From: Endozoicomonas montiporae CL-33
Lineage (GTDB): Bacteria; Pseudomonadota; Gammaproteobacteria; Pseudomonadales; Endozoicomonadaceae
DNA: 64,000 nucleotides
Direction: 5' to 3'
Assembly: GCF_001583435.1 (NCBI RefSeq)
Contig: NZ_CP013251.1
Location: forward strand, 3,547,215 to 3,611,214
This document shows positions 17,857 to 26,602 of this stretch, in pieces; the first letter of the stretch is position 1, and every line of letters starts with the position of its first letter. The translations under genes and the position numbers were made by a program. Below the pieces are notes generated by a model that did not search any database, was not told the DNA's origin, and saw only the letters and a list, made by a program, of their open reading frames with translations.

Positions 17857-19035
17857 ATGAGCAGAGTTGGCAATACCATTCTTGTTATTGATGATGACAC
17901 CATTGTTCGGGAAAGCATCGTAGCTTATCTGGAAGACAGCGGTTTCAACATTCTGCAGGCTGAAAATGGTGAACTGGGGCTAACTGTCTTCAAAGATTCC
18001 CATCCGGATCTTATTCTCTGCGACCTGCGCATGCCACGCATGGACGGCCTTGGGGTGTTACGCAATGTCAGGGAAATTTCACCGGAAATCCCCTTCATTG
18101 TTGTTTCTGGTGCCGGCGTTATGGCTGATGTGGTTGAGGCCCTGCGGCTCGGTGCCAGCGATTACATCATCAAACCCATTGTTGACCTTGAAGTGCTGGA
18201 ATACGCCATCAACCGCGCACTCGAAACCGCCCAGCTGGCGGTTGAAAACCGACGCTACCGTGAAAGCCTGGAAGAAGCCATAAAAACTCTGGAAGGTAAT
18301 CTCCAGCTGCTGAAAGAAGATCAGAAGGCCGGCCGGGAAGTCCAGATGCGTATGCTACCGCGCAAGCCTCTGGAGTTTGAAGGCTATAAAGTGGATCACC
18401 ACATTATTCCTTCACTCTATCTGAGTGGCGATTTTGTTGACTACTTTGCTCTCAACGATCACTGCTTTGCCTTTTATCTGGCCGACGTTTCCGGTCACGG
18501 TGCCTCTTCGGCGTTCGTTACGGTTCTGCTGAAACACATGTCCATCAATCTTCTGCAGGAATATCAGGCACACGGTGGCAAAGCCAGGGTCAAACCATCC
18601 CATGTGCTCAGCTTTATTAACCGCAATCTGTTAAAGAGTGCCCTTGGGAAACATGTTGCCGTGTTTGGCGGAGTGGTGGATACCCGCAACCACACACTGA
18701 CTTATGCCTTTGGCGGGCATTACCCCCTGCCCATTCTGCAGAAGTCTGGGGAAACCAGCCTTATTGAAGGAAGAGGACTGCCCGTTGGCCTGTTTGAAGA
18801 CGCCCGGTTTGAGGATGTCACCATCGACTTGCCGGAGCAATTCACCTTGACTATCCTGTCCGACGGTATTCTTGAGGTGCTGCCTCAGTCTTCCCACGAA
18901 GAAAAAGAGCAATACATGTTGTCTGTGATCAGGGATGGTGCTCATACCGTTCCTGCTCTCACCAAAAAGCTCGGGCTTGACGCTATGCGTGAAGCACCGG
19001 ATGATGTCGCTTTGCTAGTACTGGCCCGGAATTGA
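17857..19035 (+). CDS. Response regulator with PP2C-type (SpoIIE/RsbU-like) phosphatase output
   Basis: The N-terminal receiver (about residues 1-120) has the acidic pair IDDD, the phospho-acceptor D56 in DLILCDLRMPRMDG, and the Lys of ASDYIIKPI. After a coiled linker (about 125-165) comes a PP2C/SpoIIE phosphatase domain with SGDFVDYFALND, YLADVSGHGASSAF and TILSDGILE, which carry metal-binding Asp residues. Such proteins dephosphorylate a STAS antagonist in partner-switching control of sigma factors. The next gene is exactly such a STAS protein, starting right after this stop codon. ATG 17857 is preferred; GTG 17845 is possible. Pseudomonas has a similar pair beside vacJ. Confidence 0.9.
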   Translation: MSRVGNTILVIDDDTIVRESIVAYLEDSGFNILQAENGELGLTVFKDSHPDLILCDLRMPRMDGLGVLRNVREISPEIPFIVVSGAGVMADVVEALRLGASDYIIKPIVDLEVLEYAINRALETAQLAVENRRYRESLEEAIKTLEGNLQLLKEDQKAGREVQMRMLPRKPLEFEGYKVDHHIIPSLYLSGDFVDYFALNDHCFAFYLADVSGHGASSAFVTVLLKHMSINLLQEYQAHGGKARVKPSHVLSFINRNLLKSALGKHVAVFGGVVDTRNHTLTYAFGGHYPLPILQKSGETSLIEGRGLPVGLFEDARFEDVTIDLPEQFTLTILSDGILEVLPQSSHEEKEQYMLSVIRDGAHTVPALTKKLGLDAMREAPDDVALLVLARN

Positions 19036-19563
19036 ATGACTGCTGGAAAAATACAGTTCGCAGAGAATGAAGGCACCTACGTGCTGAAGTTCGTAGGGGA
19101 AATTCGGCTGACCCTGAGTTCATCCCTCGAAAGTTTTCTGGACAATATGTTTAACGATCCTGATTTCAGTTCGGTGATCGTAGATCTGTCTGAAACGTCA
19201 ACCATCGACAGCACTTCCCTTGGCATACTGGCAAAGCTGTCTATACAGGCCAAGAAACGCTTTAACCTTGTGCCTATTATTATTTCCACTCAGGAAGACA
19301 TTACCCGTGTTCTGCTCAGCATGGGCTTTGACTCGGTTTTTGTGCTGGTTAGGGAGTTTGACGGCCTGGTAAAGCTGCCAATGAACGACCTGCCCTGTGA
19401 AGGCAGCACCGAACCCGCGACTCAGGAGCGGGTTCTGAATGCTCACAAGGTGCTGATGTCGTTAAATGAAGACAACCGCAAAGCCTTCAGCGAGCTGGTC
19501 GAACAGCTGGAAAAAGGCCGAAAATCCAATAAAAACGATGATGACGAAAGCTCAGGCACCTGA
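19036..19563 (+). CDS. STAS-domain anti-anti-sigma factor
   Basis: A 175-residue protein with a STAS domain in residues 1-110. VIVDLSETSTIDSTSLGILA contains the conserved Asp-Ser-Thr-Ser site at which anti-sigma kinases phosphorylate these proteins (S59/T60 region). The C-terminal tail (about 125-175) is charged and ends KSNKNDDDESSGT. The ATG directly follows the TGA of the receiver/phosphatase gene, so translation is coupled and the two proteins are almost certainly partners. The matching anti-sigma kinase is not in the window. Its 3' end overlaps that of dusA by 12 bp on the other strand. Confidence 0.9.
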   Translation: MTAGKIQFAENEGTYVLKFVGEIRLTLSSSLESFLDNMFNDPDFSSVIVDLSETSTIDSTSLGILAKLSIQAKKRFNLVPIIISTQEDITRVLLSMGFDSVFVLVREFDGLVKLPMNDLPCEGSTEPATQERVLNAHKVLMSLNEDNRKAFSELVEQLEKGRKSNKNDDDESSGT

Positions 19564-20589
19564 AGCGGTTGCCATCGCAGCCTGACGCTCTTGTGCCTGT
19601 TCCCGAATCGCTTCAACCTCATCAACCGCCGCCAGAAGCACTTCAACCCCGGCGCCTTTTCGATGGGCATTTTCGCTGATAAAGCGTCGGAATTTACGCG
19701 CACCGGGCTCTCCCTGATAGAGACCGAGCATATGACGGGTAATATGGCTGAGGTAAGTCCCCTGACTCATCTGTTCCTCAATGTACGGTACCATCTGCTC
19801 AACCACGGCACGACGCTCAGGCAAAGGCTTGGAACGTCCATACAGACGATTATCCACTTCGGCCATCAGGTAAGGGTTATGATATGCCTCACGTCCAAGC
19901 ATCACGCCATCCACATGCTGCATGTGCTGGTCAATCTGGTCAAAATTGGCAATGCCACCATTAATAGTAATTTCCAGATCAGGAAAATCGCGCTTCAACT
20001 GATACACCACTTCCGGCTTCAGGGGTGGAATATCACGATTCTCTTTCGGAGATAAGCCTTCCAGAATGGCGATACGGGCATGGGCAATAAAGGTCTCACA
20101 CCCTGCCTCTTTGATAGTACCTACAAAATCCACCAGCTCTTCATAAGAATCCCGGCCATTAATACCGATACGGTGCTTAACAGTAACCGGAATATCCACC
20201 ACATCTTTCATAGCCTTTACGGCATCAGCTACTGTGTGGGGTTCTGCCATCAGGCAGGCACCAATTCGGCCATTCTGAACCCGGTCGCTGGGGCAGCCAA
20301 CATTAAGGTTCACTTCCTGATAACCGGCGGATTCTGCCATTCTGGCACATTGCGCCAGATGATCCGGATCGTGACCACCCAGCTGGAGCGCCAGAGGATA
20401 TTCAGCCACATTGTGCTTCAGAAATCGCTCCTGATCACCATAAACCAAGGCCCCGGAGGTCACCATTTCGGTATAAAGCACCGCATGCTCAGACAGCAGC
20501 CGATGGAAATAGCGACAATGGCGATCGGTCCAGTCCATCATAGGCGCAACAGAAAACCGGCGATCCAGATCTTTTTTACTTTTCATCAT
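19552..20589 (-). CDS. dusA: tRNA-dihydrouridine(20/20a) synthase DusA
   Basis: A 345-residue flavoenzyme. RFSVAPMMDWTDRHCRYFHR is the FMN-binding start of DusA, YQEVNLNVGCPSDRVQNGR carries the catalytic Cys loop, VTVKHRIGI follows, and ETFIAHARIAILEGLSPKEN supplies the His-Arg tRNA-contact region. ITINGGIANFDQI and GVMLGREAYHNPYL complete the FMN phosphate site. It reduces U20/U20a in the tRNA D-loop with NADPH. The length is normal for DusA. It is convergent with the STAS gene. A second dus-type gene, a dusC fragment, is at 56796. Confidence 0.95.
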   Translation of the reverse strand: MMKSKKDLDRRFSVAPMMDWTDRHCRYFHRLLSEHAVLYTEMVTSGALVYGDQERFLKHNVAEYPLALQLGGHDPDHLAQCARMAESAGYQEVNLNVGCPSDRVQNGRIGACLMAEPHTVADAVKAMKDVVDIPVTVKHRIGINGRDSYEELVDFVGTIKEAGCETFIAHARIAILEGLSPKENRDIPPLKPEVVYQLKRDFPDLEITINGGIANFDQIDQHMQHVDGVMLGREAYHNPYLMAEVDNRLYGRSKPLPERRAVVEQMVPYIEEQMSQGTYLSHITRHMLGLYQGEPGARKFRRFISENAHRKGAGVEVLLAAVDEVEAIREQAQERQAAMATASGA

Positions 20590-20865
20590 AAAAACAACAA
20601 GCTAATCATTTATTGCGTGCAAAGTAGCACGATGGCCTGACTTTTTTGTTCTTGTCATGTGGATATCCAAGACCGCAGTATTGCCAGAGCCAAAAAATGA
20701 CCAGATCATACAGCAGGAATCCAAAACAATCAGTAAGAGGAGTCAGGCTAAGGCTTACGGAAAAAGCACATGAATGAGTCAGAAGACCCTGAATATCTGT
20801 AGAAAGTTCAACAATACAGCCTCTTTCCACTACGAGACCGATACAATTGTTTGCCAGACGATGGG

Positions 20866-22989
20866 TTAAAAACCACTTTCCCGGATCAGAACACCCCAGA
20901 AATCGGCCCAGAATAGCGAAAAGGCACTCCGCCCTTTTACCTCCAGATGCACACTGCCCGTTAACAGTCTCTGACTATCGATTCCTTCGAATACTGGAGC
21001 GAGAATAACTCTGTAAGAGCCTTCTACCGGAAGAGCCCTACCCTGCTGATCTCTGGTGATTTCAATGGCACCACCGTAATCCGAGCTCAGGTACTCTGTC
21101 TCCATGACCCGACTGCTGACAGGACTTACCTGCAATACCGAGACTTCAACAGCAGCCTGAGTCAGATCATCAGGATAAAACCAGCCCCTGTAACCCGAAG
21201 CTATACGATTCAAATCCGCTGCCGAGACATAAGCTTCAATCTGAACAGAATCAGTACGGGCTAACTGTAGCATTGGACTTTTAGCATGCAGCCATTGTCC
21301 TTTTGTTAACCATTCATCAAGGAAAACCACCTTACCGCTGAACGGCGATTCAACCACCAGTTCCCCCTGCTGCTGTTCAATTCCACTCAAGGCTTCAAGC
21401 AATGCATTCTTTCTTTGCAAAACAACGGGAGTCGCCTGTAGATAATCCAGATCAGCGGCTTTTCGATCCAGCAGGGTTTGCGTAAGGTTCAGTTCAATAA
21501 GCAGCTGCTGTTGTTTATGGCTTAAGTCCGGATTAGACAACCTGAACAAAGGCTGTCCTCTGGAAACTTGCTGACCGGTTGTCACCAAAACGTCTTCTAT
21601 CAAGCCGCCCGATTCAGGTGCAAATACCTTAACATTATCCGTTGCCTGCGATACGGCTGGCAGATTGAGCGACCGGTCAAACGGAATGAGCGGCAACATC
21701 ACTATAAATAAGACAACAGAGAAATTAATGATACTGCGCCGGTTCCAGTGGATGTTCTGACGTTGCTGCCACCAGAATCGCACTTCCTGATAAATCGGTC
21801 TGAATACCAACCAGACGATTTCAACCAGAAACAGAATCAGACCCAGTGCCTTAAAAAAGAAGTGATAGACCAATAAGGCAATAGCCAGAAACAACAGGAA
21901 GCGATATATCCAGGTACCATAGGCGTAAAACAGTAATTTCCTTTTTTGCCCTTTGCTCCAGTTCTCGGGCGCAGGAGCATTAAGATCGAACAGCCATTCC
22001 CGCAATTGCCATCGAGCCAGAGTAAACGCACGGTGCTGAAGGTTATCAATGCGCCACCAGTCCGATAACAGGTAGTAACCATCAAACCGCATAAAAGGGT
22101 TCAGGTTAATCAGCAAACTGGTCACCCAGGTAACAGCGGCCAGCATAAACACAATGTTTTTTACTGCCGCATCCGCAAGAAATGGCCACAGAAACAATGC
22201 AAGGCTGGCAACCACCAGTTCTGCAAACAGCCCAGCGGCACCAACATGAATACGCTGACGATAGGAGGCCAGTCGCCATGTATCGGTTGTATCGGTATAC
22301 AACACCGGGAACATCACCAGAAAGGCAACCCCCATGGCTGGCACACGACAACCATAGTATTTCGCCACCAGACCATGTCCTACTTCATGAACGCTTTTAA
22401 CGAACACCAGAGCAATCAGATAATAAAGGAACCCTGTTGGGCTAAAGGACTGAACCGCTGTGTTTATGAATGCATCCCATTGCCGGAGGGTTAAAAACAA
22501 TCCGGCAACAGCCACCAGCATGATAATAACCAGCCACTGTCTACGAATAAAAAAAGCACCAACCGACAGTAACTTTTCCAGAAACCGGTCAGGATTCACC
22601 AAGGGAATACGAAAATACAGATACCCCAGTAGCATTTGCTGCAAGAGACTATTCCGGCTTTTATGTTGTTGCTCAACAAACCGCTTGGTATCGGCTTTAG
22701 AGTCAACAACCAGTAATTGATTGTCCAACAAAAAAGCATAAAGCTGCTCCAGCTGTTCCTGCTGAACAGCGACACCTTCTTTTTCCTTTACCGATGCGAG
22801 AATCCGCGTAACAGAACCAGCCTGCCAATGACGCATTAACAACAACGATTCCTGTGAAATCCGAAACCAGACATTGCGTACCGGATCGTAAATCGACCAA
22901 GAAGGAGCACCCATGGCATCGGATTCTCTCTCGAACAGCTCAAGCTCTTCACGCAACGGTAACGGATGATCCATCACATTCCCAACCAT
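20866..22989 (-). CDS. Site-2-protease (M50) / HlyD fusion membrane protein
   Basis: A 707-residue protein with three parts. Residues ~30-95 (WSIYDPVRNVWFRISQES...) look like a PqqD-type winged helix. Residues ~150-440 form a multi-pass membrane domain with the zinc motif HEVGH (201-205) and the M50 second motif NLNPFMRFDGYYLLSD (295-310) with its Asp. Residues ~450-700 form a HlyD/lipoyl-type adaptor (APESGGLIEDVLVTTGQQVS; SPFSGKVVFLDEWLTKGQWL). The protease could cleave within the inner membrane while the adaptor reaches into the periplasm. It is the last gene of the five-gene operon, overlapping the GAF-HlyD gene by 16 bp. The substrate is unknown; the 1692-residue operon product is the natural candidate. 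Confidence 0.85.
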   Translation of the reverse strand: MVGNVMDHPLPLREELELFERESDAMGAPSWSIYDPVRNVWFRISQESLLLMRHWQAGSVTRILASVKEKEGVAVQQEQLEQLYAFLLDNQLLVVDSKADTKRFVEQQHKSRNSLLQQMLLGYLYFRIPLVNPDRFLEKLLSVGAFFIRRQWLVIIMLVAVAGLFLTLRQWDAFINTAVQSFSPTGFLYYLIALVFVKSVHEVGHGLVAKYYGCRVPAMGVAFLVMFPVLYTDTTDTWRLASYRQRIHVGAAGLFAELVVASLALFLWPFLADAAVKNIVFMLAAVTWVTSLLINLNPFMRFDGYYLLSDWWRIDNLQHRAFTLARWQLREWLFDLNAPAPENWSKGQKRKLLFYAYGTWIYRFLLFLAIALLVYHFFFKALGLILFLVEIVWLVFRPIYQEVRFWWQQRQNIHWNRRSIINFSVVLFIVMLPLIPFDRSLNLPAVSQATDNVKVFAPESGGLIEDVLVTTGQQVSRGQPLFRLSNPDLSHKQQQLLIELNLTQTLLDRKAADLDYLQATPVVLQRKNALLEALSGIEQQQGELVVESPFSGKVVFLDEWLTKGQWLHAKSPMLQLARTDSVQIEAYVSAADLNRIASGYRGWFYPDDLTQAAVEVSVLQVSPVSSRVMETEYLSSDYGGAIEITRDQQGRALPVEGSYRVILAPVFEGIDSQRLLTGSVHLEVKGRSAFSLFWADFWGVLIRESGF

Positions 22990-24308
22990 TGTCGTAAAAA
23001 TGCCAAAGGTCTGCGAAACAGGTAAATAAAGAGAGAAGACCGTTCCCCGTAAAGTTTTGCAGTACCCTGCAAACCAATTCGAGGCAAATCCGTTGTATCA
23101 GAAAACGACGCTTTCAAGCGATAAGCTAATACATTCTGTGGTGTTACTTCTGCATCATAGGACGCATATCGAAGCGTGGCGGACAGGGGGTTCAGCGGGT
23201 CCGTATCAAGAAACAGTTTTATGACAGTACCGGCCTCAAGAGTAATCGCGTCCCGAACCGGTAACATGATTTGAATCTCCACCGACCCGGGATCAGCCAC
23301 ATACAATATCCGTTCACCCTGCTGCACAGGCCGACCTGACCAGTCATCCTCATCCCTGAAAACTGCAATACCCGCTTTCAGGGATTTAACCAGTGAACGA
23401 TCCAGCAGCTCTCTGGCGTAATCGAGCTCTGCCTGTTTCAACTGAACAGTTGCCTGCAGCTCCGCCAGTTCTCCGGTAGAGCCCGGGTCTGTGAAAGATT
23501 GCTGCTGAACTTTTCGCAAACGGGCTTCTGCAACCTGCAGTTCCTCTTGAGCCAGAGTCAATTGATTGCGCAGTCGGGTATCTTCAAAAGCTACCAGCGG
23601 TTGCCCTTTCTGCACCCTGTCATTCGGTTTAACCAGAATCTCGCGAACCACACCGTTCAGCGGTGCTGTCGCCAGTTCAGGGTGAAAAGCCATCACTTCA
23701 GCCGGAGCCAGAACCGATAAACGAACAGGAAAAAACATCAGTACAACCAGAAACACAACCACCGCCCAACGAAAACGATGTTGACTGAAAATAGATAACC
23801 ACTGCCTGCGAACCGGCATGGTGGCTTTCCAGGCATGAGCAAAGGTTTCTGCTATATGATTCGCCAGAACCTGTTCCTGTTCCGTAAATCCGGATTGCCG
23901 GTTTAACCAGAGGTAGCCAAGTGTTTTACCGTCAGGATGAATCACCGGTATCCAAAGACAACTGTCCTGCAGCCATTCGAGGCGGGACAATGCGGCAGCA
24001 TCAAGAGACTCCAAAGGGAAACTCTGACTTCCAGAAGGGTTAGAGTTCGAATGAAAAGTCTGGGCAATGGATTCCAGATCCATGACTGACGACGAGTTCT
24101 GATCAACACTGCCTGTATCGCTACAGCGACAGAGCCGGAGTTTCCCGGCCGCTGTTAGCCGAAATAACATCAGATGACGGGCTTCAATCAATGATCGCAG
24201 CCGGTTCACCATAATCAGTTGAAGCTCGGTTTCATTCGTTGCCTGACGAAGCTCCTTCTCCAGAGCAATCAGGCGCAGATAAGGGTTATTCTCAGACTGT
24301 GATGACAT
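22974..24308 (-). CDS. GAF-domain / HlyD-type membrane-fusion protein
   Basis: From ATG 24308 (MSSQSENNPYLRLIALEKEL) the protein has ~444 residues. The N-terminal half is GAF-like (MVNRLRSLIEARHLMLFRLT; CLWIPVIHPDGKTLGYLWLN), cytoplasmic and possibly ligand-sensing. A transmembrane helix (FRWAVVVFLVVLMFFPVRLS) follows, then a HlyD adaptor with lipoyl half-motifs (GVVREILVKPNDRVQKGQPL), a coiled hairpin (about 240-300), and a beta-barrel region. GTG 24362 is an alternative start but would overlap the upstream gene by 41 bp. It is co-transcribed with two other adaptors. GAF plus HlyD in one chain suggests that export responds to a cytoplasmic signal; this is inference. Confidence 0.85.
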   Translation of the reverse strand: MSSQSENNPYLRLIALEKELRQATNETELQLIMVNRLRSLIEARHLMLFRLTAAGKLRLCRCSDTGSVDQNSSSVMDLESIAQTFHSNSNPSGSQSFPLESLDAAALSRLEWLQDSCLWIPVIHPDGKTLGYLWLNRQSGFTEQEQVLANHIAETFAHAWKATMPVRRQWLSIFSQHRFRWAVVVFLVVLMFFPVRLSVLAPAEVMAFHPELATAPLNGVVREILVKPNDRVQKGQPLVAFEDTRLRNQLTLAQEELQVAEARLRKVQQQSFTDPGSTGELAELQATVQLKQAELDYARELLDRSLVKSLKAGIAVFRDEDDWSGRPVQQGERILYVADPGSVEIQIMLPVRDAITLEAGTVIKLFLDTDPLNPLSATLRYASYDAEVTPQNVLAYRLKASFSDTTDLPRIGLQGTAKLYGERSSLFIYLFRRPLAFLRQWLGM

Positions 24309-24321
24309 GGTCGATTTGTGA

Positions 24322-25062
24322 TTACTCAGACTGACTTTCCCTGTTAAAGGAGACGGTGCCACTCATGCCCGCCATCAACTCTTTATGGATGCCGGTTAAT
24401 TCACCGGTGACGCGTATTGACTGACTGACCGCATCAACGCGCGCCCCCAGACGAACGACATGGCCTGAATACTTCTTGCCCGTTTCGTCAACTTGCAATG
24501 TGAATTCAGAGCCCTCATCAAGCCAGACTAACCACCTTGACGGTAACACCAGGTTAACATCAAGCTTCGTGTCTTCCAGCAGCCAGAGCAATTTAGTACC
24601 AAGCTCGATACTCTCGTGTTCATTCACCAGAACATCAACAACCCGACCATCAAAAGGTGCGACTATCTGACAACGCTCAACCAATAGTTTTGCTGAATCG
24701 AGCTTGGCCTGCATGCGTTGCATTTCCAGCTGGGCAATATGAACTTCCAACTCACCCGCGGAGTCAAGCTGCTGTAACTTCCGCTTGTTCTCAAATTGCG
24801 CTCTGGCAATGCCAAGGTCTGCAGCGGCTTCATCCTGTCCAGCCTGATAGATGGAACAGTCGAACCCTAATAGTTTGTCGCCTTTGGAAAAAGCATCGCC
24901 ATTGCGAACATGGATTACAGCAATTCTGGCTGATAATTCACTGGATACCGTTGCTTCCTTAACAGGTTCAAGCATTGCCCGAACCGTAAAGTCATCCTGA
25001 AGCTCTTGCGCTGCCAGACAATGACTGAACAAAATCCCTGCCAATGCAATTCGAAACATCAT
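24322..25062 (-). CDS. HlyD/RND-type periplasmic adaptor protein
   Basis: A 246-residue exported protein. Residues 1-18 (MMFRIALAGILFSHCLAA) are a signal peptide. The lipoyl halves are EATVSSELSARIAVIHVRNG and CQIVAPFDGRVVDVLVNEHE, separated by an alpha-hairpin (about 75-130). A short beta-barrel follows, ending GELTGIHKELMAGMSGTVSF. Such adaptors join inner-membrane pumps to TolC channels. It is shorter than usual RND adaptors. It overlaps the TolC-like gene by 4 bp (ATGA), so it is translationally coupled. No pump gene (RND, ABC or MFS) is nearby. Its partners are presumably the two HlyD fusions of the same operon. Confidence 0.88.
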   Translation of the reverse strand: MMFRIALAGILFSHCLAAQELQDDFTVRAMLEPVKEATVSSELSARIAVIHVRNGDAFSKGDKLLGFDCSIYQAGQDEAAADLGIARAQFENKRKLQQLDSAGELEVHIAQLEMQRMQAKLDSAKLLVERCQIVAPFDGRVVDVLVNEHESIELGTKLLWLLEDTKLDVNLVLPSRWLVWLDEGSEFTLQVDETGKKYSGHVVRLGARVDAVSQSIRVTGELTGIHKELMAGMSGTVSFNRESQSE

Positions 25063-26555
25063 TCCTGCTGTTCAGCCTCTACGTCCAGATGACTCCATTT
25101 TGATTCACCGGAAGCAAGGGCGTCTGCCAACCCTTGAATGGTGTGCGAAGTAATACGCTCCGGCAAAGGATCAGCACCGATGGAAAGGAATATACGACCG
25201 TAGGCCGAGTGCAGCTGGGCATAACTTTCACCCTGCTGAAGCTTGGCAAGCACTGCATTGATTTCCCGCTCAATCACGTCCAGTTCATTACCTGACTGTG
25301 AGCTGGCACTGGCTTTAACGTACTTCAACAGACGATGCTCAACATCATTGAGAGCACTGTCGGTCTGGTAAGCATGACTGGCTTCAGAAAAGTCCAGCAA
25401 AGCAATATGCACCTGACTCAACACTGCCATATTGAGCGCCAGACGACGGGTGTCAACAACACTGGCTTGTGACTTTGCCACCTGAAGGCGGTCATTCAGG
25501 GTTACGATGTCCAGGAGGTTACCGGAGATCATGGCACTGAAATCAAACCAGTTGGCGTTTTTGTTGTACTCATTACTGTCGTAGTTATAGCGGGTACTCA
25601 AGGTTAACGACGGCATCAGGCTTGCCATGGTGCGCTTGATCTCCATGGCAGAAATACGATCATGGTAGCCTTCCTCCCGTAACTCCGGGCGCTGCAGTAA
25701 GGCAAGTGTTTCCAGCTTATCGGCTGGTATATTCATCTGTAGGGGAGGATCAGCAGGTCTGACCAGTTTAAAGTCAGTACTCAGAGGCAGGCTCATTAAT
25801 GTCGCCAGCTCGGTTCTGGCACTCACCAGATCTTTTCGAACTTCATGCAGTTGCCGCATACTGGTCAACAAACGCTGCTGATATAACAGACTCTCGAAAG
25901 GTGTTTTTAACCCCTGATTCTCAATTTTGCGCGAAGCCATCAGGGCACTGTCCATTCGCTGCATAAGCGGTTCGATATCCCCCAGAACCGTTTGCGCTGC
26001 AAGAGCACGCATGTAAGCGCTGCGAACATCCTGAGTAATGTTGTGAATCACCTTGCGACGGCGTTCCTCGACAATCATAAGTCGATCCGCCTGCTCCTTT
26101 GCCCGATAATAGGAGACACCAAAATCCAGCACATTCCAGGACAACCCCAAATCACCCACCAGCCGCTCACGCTCCTGCGATGTCGAAACTTCCAGACTTT
26201 CATTACCTGTAATTAAAGATCTGGAACTGGAACCCGCATCATTGTTTCGCCCCTTATATCCGGCATTCGCCGTTAATTTAGGCAACATGTCAAGCCGGGC
26301 AATATCAAGCATGTCGCTCGCCAGAGCTTGTTCCATCACTTTCAGCCGGTGATCAAGGTTATAGCGAATCGCCCTTGCAATAGCCTGATGCAGAGTCAAC
26401 TCAGCCCCTACAGGTTGCTGATCGGTATAAAGCTGACTTTTATCTTCCGCAACCCGCGCCTGATGCTCCTGCTCTGATATCACGACAGGTTGCACAGAGC
26501 AGGCTGCAATAAAGATTGACGTAGCCAGTAAAGTTATCTTGAATCCGTTGTTCAT
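25059..26555 (-). CDS. TolC-family outer membrane efflux lipoprotein
   Basis: The start MNNGFKITLLATSIFIAACS (ATG 26555, preceded by AGGGAG) gives a lipoprotein signal with lipobox AAC at residues ~18-20. GTG/ATG starts further upstream (26588) would bury it. Two TolC repeats follow: LTLHQAIARAIRYNLDHRLK with LSWNVLDFGVSYYRAKEQAD, and LQRPELREEGYHDRISAMEI with DFSAMISGNLLDIVTLNDRL. TolC-type trimers form the outer membrane channel of type I secretion and efflux systems. It is the second gene of the operon, 48 bp after the giant protein's stop, which supports a role in exporting it. The length (498 residues) is normal for the family. Confidence 0.9.
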   Translation of the reverse strand: MNNGFKITLLATSIFIAACSVQPVVISEQEHQARVAEDKSQLYTDQQPVGAELTLHQAIARAIRYNLDHRLKVMEQALASDMLDIARLDMLPKLTANAGYKGRNNDAGSSSRSLITGNESLEVSTSQERERLVGDLGLSWNVLDFGVSYYRAKEQADRLMIVEERRRKVIHNITQDVRSAYMRALAAQTVLGDIEPLMQRMDSALMASRKIENQGLKTPFESLLYQQRLLTSMRQLHEVRKDLVSARTELATLMSLPLSTDFKLVRPADPPLQMNIPADKLETLALLQRPELREEGYHDRISAMEIKRTMASLMPSLTLSTRYNYDSNEYNKNANWFDFSAMISGNLLDIVTLNDRLQVAKSQASVVDTRRLALNMAVLSQVHIALLDFSEASHAYQTDSALNDVEHRLLKYVKASASSQSGNELDVIEREINAVLAKLQQGESYAQLHSAYGRIFLSIGADPLPERITSHTIQGLADALASGESKWSHLDVEAEQQE

Positions 26556-26602
26556 TGTGTTCACTCCCTGAACGCAAAAAAACTGCATGCGCCCTGTTTT
26601 TA

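Noticed and set aside
20080..20640. Plus-strand frame opposite dusA
   Set aside because: Shadow of a well-supported gene; no similarity and no plausible start.
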